A stretch of DNA of 20,679 bases from Enterobacteriaceae bacterium (GCA_022712475.1 JALAGK010000119.1:1-20679), one strand, 5' to 3'. Positions 8,663 to 17,531 are shown, counted from the first letter of the stretch. Numbers and translations: made by a program. The notes: generated by a model from the letters alone, not told the origin.

Positions 8663-8772
8663 AGCACTCAGTACTTACGTTTCCTTTATGAACGCAGACG
8701 CTGGCACACCAGCCTGCAGGCAATACCAGACAAGCATCTTGTACTAACAGCACTACGCCAGCGCCAGAGAGC

Positions 8773-10059
8773 TTACTTTGCTGTGAGTAGATGTGCCAGT
8801 GTGCGCACACCAATGCCAGTCGCACCGGCCGCCCACTGCTCAACCGCCGATTTGCGGTAAGTCGCTGAGCAGTCGATATGCAACCAGCCTGTGCGATAGT
8901 TCTCAACAAAGTGAGACAGGAAACCCGCCGCTGTGCTGGCCCCGGCCGGATAAGCTGCACTGCCCGTGTTATTGAGGTCTGCAAAATTCGACGGCAGCTG
9001 GCTGCGGTGCATTTCTGCCAGCGGCAAGCGCCAGAACGCTTCGTTTTCAGCCTGCGCACATTGCATCAGACGGTTACTGAGCGCATCGTCAAAACTCAGC
9101 AGCGCGTGATAGTCGTTACCCAGCGCCGTTTTCGCCGCTCCCGTCAGGGTCGCACAGTCGATAATGATTTCCGGGTTCAGTGCGCTGGCGTCAATCAGGC
9201 CATCGGCCAGTACCAGACGGCCTTCAGCATCAGTATTCATCACCTCAACCGTTTTGCCGTTACGGTAGTGAATAATATCGCCAAGCTTAAAGGCGTTACC
9301 GCTCACCATATTATCGGCGCAACACAGAATCAGCTTCACACGTTTGTTCAGACCGCGAGTAATGGCATAGGCCAGAGAGCCGGTCACCAGTGCCGCACCG
9401 CCCATATCGGACTTCATGGAGTCCATAAAGTTGGTTGGCTTGAGGCTGTAGCCGCCGGAGTCAAAGGTGATCCCTTTACCTACCAGGCAGGCATACACCG
9501 GCGTATTAGCGTCACCGGTCGGGTTGTAGTCGAGCGTCAACAGCACAGGCGCACGACTTGAACCGCGCCCAACGGTGTGCAACCCAACGTAATTTTGCTC
9601 ACGCAGGTCCTCACCTTTGGTGATGCGATACGTTACTGTCTCGCCGCCAATCTTACTTAGTAAATCCACCGCACGCTGTGCCAGCTGCTCCGGCCCAACA
9701 TCTTCTGCCGGGGCATTAATCACATCGCGTACCCAGTCAATGCAGGTCAGGCGACTGTCCAGTTCTCGCTGTTGCGCCTCATCAAGGGCTGCCCATTCAA
9801 CGTTACGTTGCCCTTTCGGCCCACGATAGCCGAGCCAAAAAGCCCAGCTTTTCTCAACGTCCCAGCCGCTGCCAGAAAGACGTACGTGCTTAAGCCCCTG
9901 ACCGTCAATTTTACGCGCTGCGCGCTGAATCAGCGCCAGGTCATCCTGACCGCTGAGGTGCAAAGTAACACCTTCATTGTTAATGCTGTAAGCTGCTTTC
10001 TCTCCCCAGCGAGCATCTGCAGGCGCGCTGGAGAGCGTAATATTCATGGCTTCACTCAT
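8773..10059 (-). CDS. pepB: Peptidase B (leucyl aminopeptidase family M17)
   Basis: PepB is a cytoplasmic, metal-dependent aminopeptidase that removes N-terminal residues from peptides. From the ATG at 10057-10059 it has 428 residues (E. coli 427). The reading frame extends 16 codons further upstream to a GTG, but AAGGAA placed just before this ATG and the alignment of SEAMNITLS with E. coli settle the start. The M17 metal and catalytic signatures are [12 protein letters not shown] (Lys195, Asp200), the aspartate in KSDMGG near 218, and NTDAEGRL (275-282). It lies 63 bases after iscX, beyond a strong terminator, so it is probably transcribed mainly apart from the isc operon. Confidence 0.96.
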   Translation of the reverse strand: MSEAMNITLSSAPADARWGEKAAYSINNEGVTLHLSGQDDLALIQRAARKIDGQGLKHVRLSGSGWDVEKSWAFWLGYRGPKGQRNVEWAALDEAQQRELDSRLTCIDWVRDVINAPAEDVGPEQLAQRAVDLLSKIGGETVTYRITKGEDLREQNYVGLHTVGRGSSRAPVLLTLDYNPTGDANTPVYACLVGKGITFDSGGYSLKPTNFMDSMKSDMGGAALVTGSLAYAITRGLNKRVKLILCCADNMVSGNAFKLGDIIHYRNGKTVEVMNTDAEGRLVLADGLIDASALNPEIIIDCATLTGAAKTALGNDYHALLSFDDALSNRLMQCAQAENEAFWRLPLAEMHRSQLPSNFADLNNTGSAAYPAGASTAAGFLSHFVENYRTGWLHIDCSATYRKSAVEQWAAGATGIGVRTLAHLLTAK

Positions 10060-10091
10060 CTTGTTTTCCTTATTGTGTTGTCGCCCGTTAT

Positions 10092-10119
10092 AAAAACGGG
10101 CCGCCACTGGCAGCCCGTT
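10092..10119 (-). terminator. Intrinsic terminator of the isc operon
   Basis: Arms AACGGGC (10095-10101) and GCCCGTT (10113-10119) pair perfectly. Inside them GCC/GGC continues the stem around a three-base loop with one mismatch. On the minus strand a T run (10096-10092) follows the stem directly. It lies right after the iscX stop and separates the isc operon from pepB. Confidence 0.88.
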
Positions 10120-10122
10120 GTG

Positions 10123-10323
10123 TTACTCAGCTTCGTCCAGCCAGACCAGCAGGATAGCTTCGAGTATCTTTTCGTTCGACGCATTCGGATCGTCGTCAAA
10201 TTCATCCAGCTCGCAAATCCACTGATGCATATCAGTAAAGCGTACGGTCTTTGGATCAAGCTCCGGGCGGCTGTCATACAGAGCCTCACCGATTTCACGG
10301 CTGTCGGTCCACTTCAGTCCCAT
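10123..10323 (-). CDS. iscX: Iron-sulfur assembly modulator IscX (YfhJ)
   Basis: IscX is a small acidic protein of 66 residues, the usual length, with the conserved N-terminus [17 protein letters not shown] and C-terminus [10 protein letters not shown]. In E. coli it binds IscS and iron on an overlapping surface with frataxin CyaY and modulates cysteine desulfurase activity. The acidic DEFDDDP patch (about 40-46) is present. A good GAGGA ribosome site precedes the ATG at 10321-10323. It is the last gene of the isc operon, 11 bases after fdx and just before the terminator. Confidence 0.97.
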   Translation of the reverse strand: MGLKWTDSREIGEALYDSRPELDPKTVRFTDMHQWICELDEFDDDPNASNEKILEAILLVWLDEAE

Positions 10324-10334
10324 ACTATCCTCGG

Positions 10335-10670
10335 TTAATGTTCGCGTGCATGGTTGATTGTGTAACGCGGAATTTCCACGACCAGGTCTTCATCGGTGAC
10401 CCGCGCCTGGCAGCCAAGACGGCTTTCCGGCTCCAGTCCCCAGGCTTTATCGAGCATATCATCTTCGTCTTCGCTGCTTTCTGCCAGCGAGTCAAAGCCT
10501 TCACGCACGATGCAATGGCACGTCGTGCAAGCACAGGATTTTTCACACGCGTGTTCCACTTCAATGCCGTTACGCAGGGCAACGTCAAGGATGGTTTCAC
10601 CGGTTTGCGCTTCCAGCACTGCACCATCCGGACAGAGGTCCTGATGAGGCAAAAAAACAATCTTTGGCAT
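10335..10670 (-). CDS. fdx: ISC-type [2Fe-2S] ferredoxin
   Basis: Fdx has 111 residues, an adrenodoxin-type ferredoxin that supplies electrons during cluster assembly on IscU and binds IscS. The cluster cysteines are Cys42, Cys48, Cys51 and Cys87 ([12 protein letters not shown] and RLGCQARV); extra cysteines 46 and 53 are also conserved in E. coli. The ATG at 10668-10670 lies one base past the hscA stop, and its GAGG ribosome site lies in the 3' end of hscA, so the two are probably translationally coupled. The C-terminus [12 protein letters not shown] is intact. Confidence 0.98.
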   Translation of the reverse strand: MPKIVFLPHQDLCPDGAVLEAQTGETILDVALRNGIEVEHACEKSCACTTCHCIVREGFDSLAESSEDEDDMLDKAWGLEPESRLGCQARVTDEDLVVEIPRYTINHAREH

Positions 10671-10671
10671 A

Positions 10672-12522
10672 TTAAACCTCGTCCACGGAGTGGCCTTTCA
10701 ACGCCTGGCGAATAGAAACATCCATCCGGCGTGCGGCAAACTCCTGTGTCTGTTTATCTGTTGTTTTAATGGCTTCTTTTATAGCGTCAACATCATCACC
10801 CTGGGCAGCAATACGCAGTTGCTCTGCGGCCTGCTCAATGGCCTGACGTTCTTCTGTACTCAGTAGTGCGCCGTCGGCAGCAAGCGCGCTGTGCACGCTT
10901 TCCTGTACCCGTGCGGCCTCCACTTTCTGCTCGGCTAGCATACGCGCCTGCACATCCTGCCCGGCAAAATTCATGGAGTCCTGAATCATAGTGGCGATTT
11001 CGCCATCGGTCAGGCCGTAAGACGGCTTCACCTGTACGGAGGCCTCCACGCCGGTGGATTTTTCCATCGCGGTGACACTCAGTAGACCGTCGGCATCAAC
11101 CTGGAAGGTCACGCGAATATGCGCGCCCCCCGCTGGCAACGGGGGAATACCACGCAGCGTAAAGCGCGCAAGTGAACGGCAGTCCTGCACCAGTTCACGC
11201 TCACCCTGGGTAACATGAATAGCCATCGCTGTCTGGCCATCTTTGAAAGTGGTGAACTCTTGTGCACGAGCCACTGGAATGGTGGTGTTGCGAGGAATGA
11301 CTTTCTCCACCAGCCCGCCCATGGTCTCAAGCCCAAGCGACAGCGGAATAACATCCAGCAGCAGCATTTCACTGTCCGGCTTGTTGCCCACCAGAATATC
11401 CGCCTGGATAGCCGCCCCCACCGCGACAACGCGATCGGGATCGATTGAAGTCAGCGGCGTGCGGCCAAAGAACTCACCCACGCGCTCGCGCACCAGCGGT
11501 ACGCGGGTAGAGCCTCCCACCATCACGGCTTCCAGCACCTCGCCGGCCTCAACGCCCGCATCTTTAAGCGCGCGACGGCAGGCCAGTAACGTGCGCTTTA
11601 CCAGCGGCGCAATCAGTTCATTGAACTGCTCGCGGCTTACTGTGCCATGCCAGTCCGCTACGCTAACGGTAACCGTGTCGGCATCGCTGAGCCCGATTTT
11701 TGCCGCCACTGCCGCATCCAGCAGCTGGCGCTGTAAATGCACATCGTCGCGGTCGGTCAGGTTCGCCTGCTCACGCAGCCAGTCAGCCAGCAGATGGTCA
11801 AAATCATCGCCGCCAAGCGCCGAATCACCACCGGTTGCCAGCACTTCGAACACGCCACGGCTCAGGCGTAAAATGGAGATATCAAACGTACCACCGCCCA
11901 GGTCATACACCGCAATCACGCCTTCCTGACCAGAATCCAGCCCATAGGCAATAGCAGCCGCGGTTGGCTCGTTGAGCAAACGCAGCACGTGCAAGCCCGC
12001 AAGCTTCGCCGCATCTTTAGTGCCCTGGCGCTGCGCATCATCAAAATAGGCCGGAACGGTAATCACCACGCCGTCGAGCTCACCGGACAAGGCTTCCTGC
12101 GCACGTGTTGCCAGCGCTTTGAGAATATCGGCGGATACGCGCACTGGATTGACGCGCCCGGCGGCGGTTTCAATCATTGGCAGACCGTTTTCACTGGCCT
12201 GTAAACGGTAAGGAAGGTGCGGATAGCGCGCCTGGATGTCGGCCAGAGAACGACCCAGCAAGCGTTTTACCGAGCTGAGGGTATTAACCGGATCGATAGC
12301 AGCCTGGGCACGTGCGTCCCACCCGACACTCAGGCCATTCGCCTCGTAATGCACCACAGAAGGGAGCAAGTGCCGTCCGTCATGGTCTGCCAATGTTTGC
12401 GCCTGGCCACTTTGTACCGTCGCTACCAGAGAGTTAGTGGTACCGAGATCGATGCCCACTGCCAGCCTGCGCTGATGCGGTGCGGCACTCAGGCCGGGCT
12501 CACTGATTTGTAATAAGGCCAT
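10672..12522 (-). CDS. hscA: Fe-S assembly chaperone HscA (Hsp70 type)
   Basis: HscA is a specialised Hsp70 of 616 residues (equal to E. coli). It binds the LPPVK peptide of IscU and, with HscB and ATP, promotes cluster release to acceptor proteins. The ATPase domain shows phosphate 1 GIDLGTTNS (23-31) and phosphate 2 [12 protein letters not shown] near 200. The substrate-binding domain begins near 390 with [14 protein letters not shown], followed by a helical lid. The start is ATG at 12520-12522 with GGAAG upstream. It follows hscB by 15 bases. The protein is complete, with no broken motif seen. Confidence 0.98.
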   Translation of the reverse strand: MALLQISEPGLSAAPHQRRLAVGIDLGTTNSLVATVQSGQAQTLADHDGRHLLPSVVHYEANGLSVGWDARAQAAIDPVNTLSSVKRLLGRSLADIQARYPHLPYRLQASENGLPMIETAAGRVNPVRVSADILKALATRAQEALSGELDGVVITVPAYFDDAQRQGTKDAAKLAGLHVLRLLNEPTAAAIAYGLDSGQEGVIAVYDLGGGTFDISILRLSRGVFEVLATGGDSALGGDDFDHLLADWLREQANLTDRDDVHLQRQLLDAAVAAKIGLSDADTVTVSVADWHGTVSREQFNELIAPLVKRTLLACRRALKDAGVEAGEVLEAVMVGGSTRVPLVRERVGEFFGRTPLTSIDPDRVVAVGAAIQADILVGNKPDSEMLLLDVIPLSLGLETMGGLVEKVIPRNTTIPVARAQEFTTFKDGQTAMAIHVTQGERELVQDCRSLARFTLRGIPPLPAGGAHIRVTFQVDADGLLSVTAMEKSTGVEASVQVKPSYGLTDGEIATMIQDSMNFAGQDVQARMLAEQKVEAARVQESVHSALAADGALLSTEERQAIEQAAEQLRIAAQGDDVDAIKEAIKTTDKQTQEFAARRMDVSIRQALKGHSVDEV

Positions 12523-12537
12523 GGTTAGCTTCCAGAA

Positions 12538-13053
12538 TTAAAAATCGAGCAGCTTTTCTTCGAGTTGTTCTGCACTGGCGCGAAGTTTATCGAGAAAACG
12601 CAGTTTGCGCACCGTATCGGCCGCCTGTTCCCACATTTCGTCGTTAAGCTCCTGCACCATTTTTTCGCTGCGAGTATTAAGCGTGGCATCCGTACGTTTT
12701 ATAAAGGCTTCCAGCCGTGATTCATCGCGAGCCTGCTCAATTTCTTCAAGCTCCTCGCGCAACTCTAGTTGCTCCATCAAAAAAGCCGTATCACGCACGG
12801 TCTGCTGCTCGCTGGCTAAATCGTAGCCGTGCAAAGAAAGCATGTATTCAGCGCGTGACAATGGCTGGCGCAGCGTTTGCCAGGCCTGATTGATGGTGGC
12901 GGAACGCTGTACCGCCTGTAGGCGCTCGGCCTCAGGATGGCTTGCGAAGTTATCCGGGTGGAACTGGCGTTGCAGCTCCTGATAGCGAGCAGCCAGTTGG
13001 GCAGTGTCCAGCGCATACTGCACCGGCAGCCCGAAGAGGGAGAAGAAATCCAT
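12538..13053 (-). CDS. hscB: Fe-S assembly co-chaperone HscB (J-domain protein)
   Basis: HscB has 171 residues with an N-terminal J domain (about 1-75) carrying the HPD triad at 32-34 ([13 protein letters not shown]), and a C-terminal three-helix domain (about 95-171) rich in Glu and Leu that binds IscU. It recruits IscU to HscA and stimulates its ATPase. The ATG at 13051-13053 gives [10 protein letters not shown] as in E. coli. It starts the hscBA-fdx-iscX half of the operon, 80 bases after iscA, with a strong hairpin between. Confidence 0.97.
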   Translation of the reverse strand: MDFFSLFGLPVQYALDTAQLAARYQELQRQFHPDNFASHPEAERLQAVQRSATINQAWQTLRQPLSRAEYMLSLHGYDLASEQQTVRDTAFLMEQLELREELEEIEQARDESRLEAFIKRTDATLNTRSEKMVQELNDEMWEQAADTVRKLRFLDKLRASAEQLEEKLLDF

Positions 13054-13086
13054 AGCAGTCTCGGGTTTGCGTCAATAAACAACAGC

Positions 13087-13114
13087 GCCCCACGCGCTGT
13101 TACAGCGGTGGGGC
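13087..13114 (-). repeat. Strong stem-loop between iscA and hscB
   Basis: GCCCCAC (13087-13093) pairs with GTGGGGC (13108-13114), and CGCTG (13095-13099) with CAGCG (13103-13107), around a three-base loop with a single-base bulge. On the minus strand it is followed by GCTGTTGTTTATTG, only loosely U-rich. It divides iscRSUA from hscBA-fdx-iscX. It could be a partial terminator or an RNA-stability element. Confidence 0.7.
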
Positions 13115-13133
13115 AAGGTCCGAAGAGGCAGTG

Positions 13134-13457
13134 CTAGACGTTGAAGCTTTCGCCGCAGCCGCACTCATCTTTCACGTTAGGATTAGTGAATTTAAACCCT
13201 TCGTTCAGACCTTCTTTCACAAAATCCAACTGTGTGCCGTCAAGGAACTGCAAGCTTTTACCATCGATAACAACCTTCACGCCTTTGTCTTCAAACACCA
13301 CATCTTCTGCGGCAGGTTGATCGACAAACTCCAGTATGTAAGCCATACCGGAACAGCCAGACGTGCGAACGCCAAGACGCAAGCCAAACCCCTTGCCACG
13401 GTTGGCAAGAAAGCTGTTTACGCGTGCAGCAGCAGTGTCGCTCAGGGTAATCGACAT
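13134..13457 (-). CDS. iscA: A-type Fe-S carrier protein IscA
   Basis: IscA has 107 residues and binds iron or Fe-S clusters, passing them to targets, especially in [4Fe-4S] maturation. The three ligand cysteines are Cys35 (SGCSGM) and Cys99 and Cys101 in the C-terminal [11 protein letters not shown]. The ATG at 13455-13457 is preceded by GAGG at proper distance. It lies 16 bases after iscU, in the iscSUA block, which in E. coli responds to the small RNA RyhB. Confidence 0.98.
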   Translation of the reverse strand: MSITLSDTAAARVNSFLANRGKGFGLRLGVRTSGCSGMAYILEFVDQPAAEDVVFEDKGVKVVIDGKSLQFLDGTQLDFVKEGLNEGFKFTNPNVKDECGCGESFNV

Positions 13458-13473
13458 ATCAAAACCTCAGTAA

Positions 13474-13860
13474 TTATTTTGCTTCACGTTTGCTTTTATA
13501 ATCCGCGATGGCCGCCTTGATGGCGTCTTCTGCAAGAATTGAGCAGTGAATTTTCACCGGCGGCAGTTCGAGTTCTTCTGCGATATCGGTGTTTTTAATC
13601 GCCTGTGCTTCGTCCAGGCTTTTGCCTTTGACCCACTCGGTTACCAGCGAGCTGGAGGCGATAGCGGAACCGCAGCCATATGTTTTAAAACGTGCGTCTT
13701 CAATGATACCGTCATTGCTGACTTTGATTTGCAGTTTCATTACGTCGCCACACGCCGGTGCGCCAACCATACCGCTGCCAACATTCTCGTCACTGTTGTC
13801 AAAGGAGCCAACGTTGCGAGGGTTTTCGTAATGATCGATGACTTTTTCGCTGTATGCCAT
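13474..13860 (-). CDS. iscU: Fe-S cluster scaffold protein IscU
   Basis: IscU has 128 residues and is the platform on which sulfur from IscS and iron are built into [2Fe-2S] clusters. Ligand cysteines Cys37, Cys63 and Cys106 are all present, with Asp39 and the HscA-recognition sequence LPPVK at 99-103. AAGGAA lies nine bases before the ATG at 13858-13860. It sits 28 bases after iscS. The sequence is nearly unchanged from E. coli. Confidence 0.98.
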   Translation of the reverse strand: MAYSEKVIDHYENPRNVGSFDNSDENVGSGMVGAPACGDVMKLQIKVSNDGIIEDARFKTYGCGSAIASSSLVTEWVKGKSLDEAQAIKNTDIAEELELPPVKIHCSILAEDAIKAAIADYKSKREAK

Positions 13861-13888
13861 GGTTAAAATTCCTTACGTCCGATGCCGA

Positions 13889-15103
13889 TTAATGGTGCGC
13901 CCATTCGATGGTAGTCAGGTCAACGCCCTGCTTAAACATCTCCCACAGTGGAGAGAGGTCGCGCAGGCGGCCAATGGATTTGCGCACCAGTTCGATGGTG
14001 TAATCAATCTCTTCTTCGGTCGTGAAGCGACCCAGCGAGAAACGGATAGAACTGTGAGCCAGCTCATCGTTGAGGCCCAGCGCGCGCAGCACGTAGGACG
14101 GCTCGAGGCTTGCGGACGTACAGGCAGAGCCTGAAGACACAGCCAAATCTTTGAGCGCCATAATCAGGGATTCGCCCTCAACGTAGTTGAAACTGACGTT
14201 GAGAATGTTCGGCGCGCCCTGCTCCAGGTCACCATTAAGATAAACTTCTTCGATATCTTTCAGGCCGTTCCACAGACGGTCACGAAGCGCACGCTGACGC
14301 GCCATCTCGGTGGACATCTCTTCTTTTGCAATGCGGTAGGCTTCGCCCATTCCCACAATCTGGTGCACCGGGAGCGTACCAGAACGCATACCGCGCTCAT
14401 GACCACCGCCATGCATTTGCGCTTCAATACGGATACGCGGTTTACGTTGCACGTACAGTGCGCCAATGCCTTTCGGTCCGTAAAGTTTATGCCCGGAGAA
14501 GGACATCAGATCAACTTTAAGCTGACTCAGGTCAACCGGCAGTTTACCCACGCTCTGGGTTGCATCAACATGGAAGATGATACCGCGTGCACGGCACATT
14601 TCACCGATCGTCGCAATATCCTGCACCACGCCGATTTCATTATTCACGTGCATGATAGAAACAATGATGGTGTCATCACGCATCGCTGCTTCGAGTTCTT
14701 TGAGGTCGATAATACCGTTGCTCTGCGGAGCGAGATAAGTCACTTCAAACCCTTCGCGCTCGAGCTGGCGGCAGGTATCGAGCACCGCTTTGTGCTCGGT
14801 CTTGCTGGTGATGATGTGCTTGCCTTTTTTCTGATAAAAGTTGGCCGCACCTTTAATCGCCAGGTTGTCAGATTCTGTTGCGCCGGAGGTAAAAACAATT
14901 TCACGCGGGTCCGCGCCAACCAGTTCGGCAATCTGGTTACGGGCGATATCTACCGCCTCTTCCGCCTGCCAGCCAAAACGGTGGGAACGGGATGCGGGGT
15001 TACCGAAAGTCCCATCCATAGTTAAGAACTGCATCATCTTCTCAGCAACACGCGGGTCAACCGGCGTCGTCGCTGAGTAGTCGAGATAAATCGGTAATTT
15101 CAT
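13889..15103 (-). CDS. iscS: Cysteine desulfurase IscS
   Basis: IscS is a PLP enzyme that takes sulfur from cysteine and passes persulfide to IscU, and also to thiolation enzymes such as TusA and ThiI. With the ATG at 15101-15103 it has 404 residues, as in E. coli; the frame is open nine codons further, but [14 protein letters not shown] is the conserved start. Visible are the PLP lysine in [12 protein letters not shown] (about 206), His in [10 protein letters not shown] (about 104), and the mobile catalytic cysteine in [10 protein letters not shown] (about 328). It follows iscR by 97 bases. The start region can pair with RyhB (see that entry). Confidence 0.98.
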   Translation of the reverse strand: MKLPIYLDYSATTPVDPRVAEKMMQFLTMDGTFGNPASRSHRFGWQAEEAVDIARNQIAELVGADPREIVFTSGATESDNLAIKGAANFYQKKGKHIITSKTEHKAVLDTCRQLEREGFEVTYLAPQSNGIIDLKELEAAMRDDTIIVSIMHVNNEIGVVQDIATIGEMCRARGIIFHVDATQSVGKLPVDLSQLKVDLMSFSGHKLYGPKGIGALYVQRKPRIRIEAQMHGGGHERGMRSGTLPVHQIVGMGEAYRIAKEEMSTEMARQRALRDRLWNGLKDIEEVYLNGDLEQGAPNILNVSFNYVEGESLIMALKDLAVSSGSACTSASLEPSYVLRALGLNDELAHSSIRFSLGRFTTEEEIDYTIELVRKSIGRLRDLSPLWEMFKQGVDLTTIEWAHH

Positions 15104-15108
15104 TGCTC
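15101..15108 (-). promoter_or_regulatory. Likely RyhB pairing site at the iscS start codon
   Basis: The iscS message reads GAGCAAUG across the start codon. From memory the core of the iron-starvation small RNA RyhB contains CAUUGCUC, so eight contiguous pairs can form over the start. RyhB repression of iscSUA is established in E. coli. RyhB itself is not in this window, so this rests on the target sequence only. Confidence 0.55.
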
Positions 15109-15151
15109 TTAAGCTCCGTACATCACTCAATGCTGAAACACTAACTAAAAT

Positions 15152-15172
15152 ACAGGGAGCAACGCCCCCTGT
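15152..15172 (-). repeat. Stem-loop in the iscR-iscS gap
   Basis: ACAGGG (15152-15157) pairs with CCCTGT (15167-15172), with inner GC/GC pairs around a three-base loop and one mismatch. On the minus strand it is followed by ATTTTAG. In E. coli, secondary structure at this place protects the iscR fragment after RyhB-directed loss of iscSUA; a similar role here is inferred from position. Confidence 0.6.
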
Positions 15173-15200
15173 TGATTCAGAATGTCATTATTGTGGCTAC

Positions 15201-15689
15201 TTATGCGCGCAGTTTGACGTCAATAGCGTCCTGAGCGCGGTTATTGCGATGTGCTTCATTTTGCTGGCGGTCGGACACGTCCATGACTTCCTGGTTGTTC
15301 ACCAGTTCGCCCAGCGTAATGTTATTGAGAAAACCGGTCAGCCGGTCACTCAAGTCGCGCCACAGCGCGTGCGTCAGGCATTTATCACCGCCCTGACAGC
15401 CGCCTTTGCCCTGACAACGGGTTGCGTCGACAGATTCGTCAACAGCACTGATAACTTCACCAACCGCGATACTGCCAGCTTCCTTACCCAGAAGATAGCC
15501 GCCCCCCGGACCGCGAACGCTGGCCACCAGACCATTCTTGCGCAGACGGGAGAACAACTGCTCCAGATAAGAGAGCGAAATTCCCTGACGCTCAGAAATG
15601 TCAGCCAACGGTACCGGGCCCGCTTCAGAGTTAAGTGCAACGTCAAGCATTGCGGTCACGGCATAGCGCCCTTTAGATGTTAGTCTCAT
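15201..15689 (-). CDS. iscR: Fe-S cluster regulator IscR
   Basis: IscR is an Rrf2-family transcription factor of 162 residues. A winged helix-turn-helix fills about residues 1-75. The [2Fe-2S] ligands are Cys92, Cys98, Cys104 and His107 ([16 protein letters not shown]). With the cluster it represses its own operon at type 1 sites; without it, it still acts at type 2 sites such as suf. The C-terminal tail after about 135 is polar and variable. The ATG at 15687-15689 follows GAGGTTAAGTAAGAC. It is the first gene of the isc operon, and its promoter carries a type 1-like site. Confidence 0.98.
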   Translation of the reverse strand: MRLTSKGRYAVTAMLDVALNSEAGPVPLADISERQGISLSYLEQLFSRLRKNGLVASVRGPGGGYLLGKEAGSIAVGEVISAVDESVDATRCQGKGGCQGGDKCLTHALWRDLSDRLTGFLNNITLGELVNNQEVMDVSDRQQNEAHRNNRAQDAIDVKLRA

Positions 15690-15764
15690 GTCTTACTTAA
15701 CCTCAGAAATGTGCCCCTCGACCCGGGGGTTTTGCCATAAAAAACGTTTTACATAGCGGGGCCA

Positions 15765-15797
15765 AGTCTGACATTCCTGAGTAAATTGGTCAACTAT
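15765..15797 (-). promoter_or_regulatory. iscR promoter with a type 1 IscR binding site
   Basis: On the minus strand the -35 is TTGACC (15793-15788), followed after 17 bases by CAGACT (15770-15765) preceded by TGT, an extended -10. A 25-base stretch at 15773-15797 fits the type 1 IscR consensus (ATA..YYGAC ... AGTCRRSTAT) at about 22 of 25 positions and overlaps the -35, as expected for autorepression by holo-IscR. The start is predicted near 15758, giving a leader of about 69 bases. Confidence 0.75.
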
Positions 15798-15829
15798 TCT
15801 TCCGGGCGTTTAACGCGCCTGCTTATAAC

Positions 15830-16564
15830 TTATGGCTTCGTCTTATAACCGGATTCCATCGAGGCAAGCATACCGCGTAAGATATTGAGTTCCTGACTTT
15901 CCGGACGCGCGCGGGTGAATAAACGACGTAGTTTATTCATTACCTGACCAGGATGGTTAGCGCGAATAAACCCGGTATCCAGTAATACTTTTTCAAGATG
16001 ACCATAGAACCGCTCCAGATCGTCCACTAACGGATACGGGGCATCTTCTTCCTTAGCCTGAGAAGGAGCATGTTCAGAGGCAAGAAACGCCATGCGCACT
16101 TCATAGGCAATAACCTGTACCGCCATAGCAAGGTTGAGCGAGCTGTATTCGGGGTTTGCGGCAATCGCCACGTGGTAATGACACTTCTGAAGTTCGTCGT
16201 TGGTCAGCCCCACTCGCTCGCGGCCAAACACCAGCGCCACTGGCGCATGGTGGCCCTCTTCAATGCTTTTGAGTCCACACTCGCGTGGGTCGAGCATCGG
16301 CCAGGGCAGGGTACGTGAACGCGCACTGGTACCCACCACCAGGCTACAGCCGCTCAGGGCTTCATCCAGCGTATCCACAATCTGTGCGTTGCCGATAACG
16401 TCACTGGCACCTGCGGCGAGCGCAATGGCCTGAGAGTCCGGTTTTACCAGCGGATTGACCAGCCAGAGATTAGTAAGGCCCATGGTTTTCATTGCACGGG
16501 CCACAGAGCCCATATTGCCGGTGTGAGAGGTTTCAACCAGTACGATTCGGATGTTCTGCAGCAT
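15830..16564 (-). CDS. trmJ: tRNA (cytidine/uridine-2'-O-)-methyltransferase TrmJ
   Basis: TrmJ has 244 residues (E. coli 246) and methylates the ribose of nucleotide 32 in several tRNAs. The N-terminal SPOUT domain (about 1-165) has the knotted SAM site, seen in [12 protein letters not shown] and the [15 protein letters not shown] segment, and an early NMGSVARAM motif. The C-terminal part (about 185-244) is a helical extension. The ATG at 16562-16564 gives [13 protein letters not shown]. It is divergent from suhB with 119 bases between the start codons and lies upstream of iscR on the same strand; the strong iscR promoter sits in the 140-base gap after it. Confidence 0.97.
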   Translation of the reverse strand: MLQNIRIVLVETSHTGNMGSVARAMKTMGLTNLWLVNPLVKPDSQAIALAAGASDVIGNAQIVDTLDEALSGCSLVVGTSARSRTLPWPMLDPRECGLKSIEEGHHAPVALVFGRERVGLTNDELQKCHYHVAIAANPEYSSLNLAMAVQVIAYEVRMAFLASEHAPSQAKEEDAPYPLVDDLERFYGHLEKVLLDTGFIRANHPGQVMNKLRRLFTRARPESQELNILRGMLASMESGYKTKP

Positions 16565-16611
16565 AGTCTTCAGCGCGGTAAAAGTTTATCCAACCATCGT
16601 ATCATAATCCG

Positions 16612-16640
16612 AAGACATATTCCGAACCCTCTGCTATACT
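16612..16640 (+). promoter_or_regulatory. Probable suhB promoter
   Basis: AAGACA (16612-16617) and TATACT (16635-16640) are separated by exactly 17 bases, matching the -35 and -10 consensus at four and five of six positions. The bases right after the -10 (CCGCGCCG) form a GC-rich discriminator of the kind found at growth-rate or ppGpp-controlled promoters. The start is predicted near 16647, 37 bases before the suhB ATG. Confidence 0.6.
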
Positions 16641-16683
16641 CCGCGCCGTTTTCCCGTTCTTTAACATCCAGTGAGAGTAACCC

Positions 16684-17487
16684 ATGCATCCGATGCTCAA
16701 CATCGCAGTGCGCGCCGCGCGTAAAGCAGGCAACCTGATTGCCAGAAATTATGAAACCCCCGATGCGGTGGAAACCAGCCAAAAAGGCAGTAATGATTTC
16801 GTCACCAACGTGGACAAAGGCGCAGAAAGCCTGATCGTTGAAACGATTCGCGCGTCTTACCCGCAGCACACCATTATCACCGAAGAGTCTGGTGAACTGG
16901 CAGGCGAAGACCAGGATGTACAGTGGGTTATCGATCCTCTGGATGGCACCACCAACTTTATTAAGCGTCTACCGCACTTCGCGGTGTCTATTGCCGTGCG
17001 CGTTAAAGGCCGCACTGAAGTGGCTGTCGTTTACGATCCGATGCGTAACGAACTTTTCACTGCCACCCGCGGCCAGGGCGCACAGCTCAATGGCTACCGC
17101 CTGCGCGGCTCCAACAGTCGCGACCTCGACGGCACCATTCTGGCGACCGGTTTCCCGTTCAAAGCCAAACAGCATTCCGACAGTTACATGAAAATCGTCA
17201 GCAAACTGTTTACCCGCTGCGCGGACTTCCGCCGCACCGGCTCTGCAGCGCTGGATCTGGCATACGTAGCAGCAGGTCGCGTGGATGGTTTCTTTGAGAT
17301 TGGCCTGCGCCCGTGGGATTTCGCCGGTGGCGAACTACTAGTGCGTGAGGCGGGTGGTCTGGTGTGTGACTTCACAGGAGGTCACAACTACATGTCTACC
17401 GGCAACATCGTGGCGGGCAACCCGCGCGTGGTGAAAAACATGCTGGCAGAAATGCGCGACGAGTTAAGCGAAGCGCTCAAGCGCTAA
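16684..17487 (+). CDS. suhB: Inositol-1-monophosphatase / rRNA antitermination factor SuhB
   Basis: SuhB has 267 residues, as in E. coli. It belongs to the Mg-dependent, Li-sensitive inositol monophosphatase family, with Glu67 in TEES, Asp84 and Asp87 in DPLDGTTNF, and the second metal motif in RPWDFAGGELL. Beyond phosphatase activity, E. coli SuhB joins the NusA-NusB-NusG antitermination complex on rRNA operons and helps ribosome assembly, which is thought to be its main role. The ATG at 16684 gives MHPMLNIAVRAARKAG. It is transcribed alone, between a promoter at 16612-16640 and a terminator at 17492-17531. Confidence 0.98.
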   Translation: MHPMLNIAVRAARKAGNLIARNYETPDAVETSQKGSNDFVTNVDKGAESLIVETIRASYPQHTIITEESGELAGEDQDVQWVIDPLDGTTNFIKRLPHFAVSIAVRVKGRTEVAVVYDPMRNELFTATRGQGAQLNGYRLRGSNSRDLDGTILATGFPFKAKQHSDSYMKIVSKLFTRCADFRRTGSAALDLAYVAAGRVDGFFEIGLRPWDFAGGELLVREAGGLVCDFTGGHNYMSTGNIVAGNPRVVKNMLAEMRDELSEALKR

Positions 17488-17491
17488 GCCT

Positions 17492-17531
17492 CTCCCTCCC
17501 CTTGCTGCCCGGTGGGGGGAGTTTTCTTTTT
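17492..17531 (+). terminator. Intrinsic terminator of suhB
   Basis: CTCCCTCCCC (17492-17501) pairs with GTGGGGGGAG (17512-17521) with one wobble and one mismatch around a ten-base loop, followed directly by TTTTCTTTTT. It lies four bases after the suhB stop and is a strong plus-strand terminator. On the minus strand it gives no U tail, so it does not serve the transporter gene that converges from the right. Confidence 0.88.

Noticed and set aside
8878..9561. Plus-strand open frame (227 codons) opposite pepB
   Set aside because: It is the antisense of conserved pepB codons and shows no recognisable domain.
10060..10107. Extended N-terminus of pepB from an upstream GTG
   Set aside because: The extra 16 codons run into the terminator region. 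The ATG at 10059 has a good AAGGAA site and aligns with the E. coli start.
11243..11929. Long plus-strand open frame (228 codons) opposite hscA
   Set aside because: It is antisense to strongly conserved hscA coding sequence. Its Ser/Thr/Pro/Arg-rich composition is what the reverse of a GC-rich gene gives, and no ribosome site or promoter supports it.
14363..15025. Plus-strand open frame (220 codons) opposite iscS
   Set aside because: It is entirely antisense to iscS and has no family resemblance or start signal.
15104..15130. Nine extra codons at the start of iscS
   Set aside because: [14 protein letters not shown] at the internal ATG is the conserved N-terminus and gives the family length of 404.
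15703..15738. Eleven-codon upstream ORF (MAKPPGRGAHF) in the iscR leader
   Set aside because: Its stop touches the iscR ribosome site, which looked suggestive of coupling, but there is no Shine-Dalgarno before its ATG, only a T run, and it was not known to me from E. coli.
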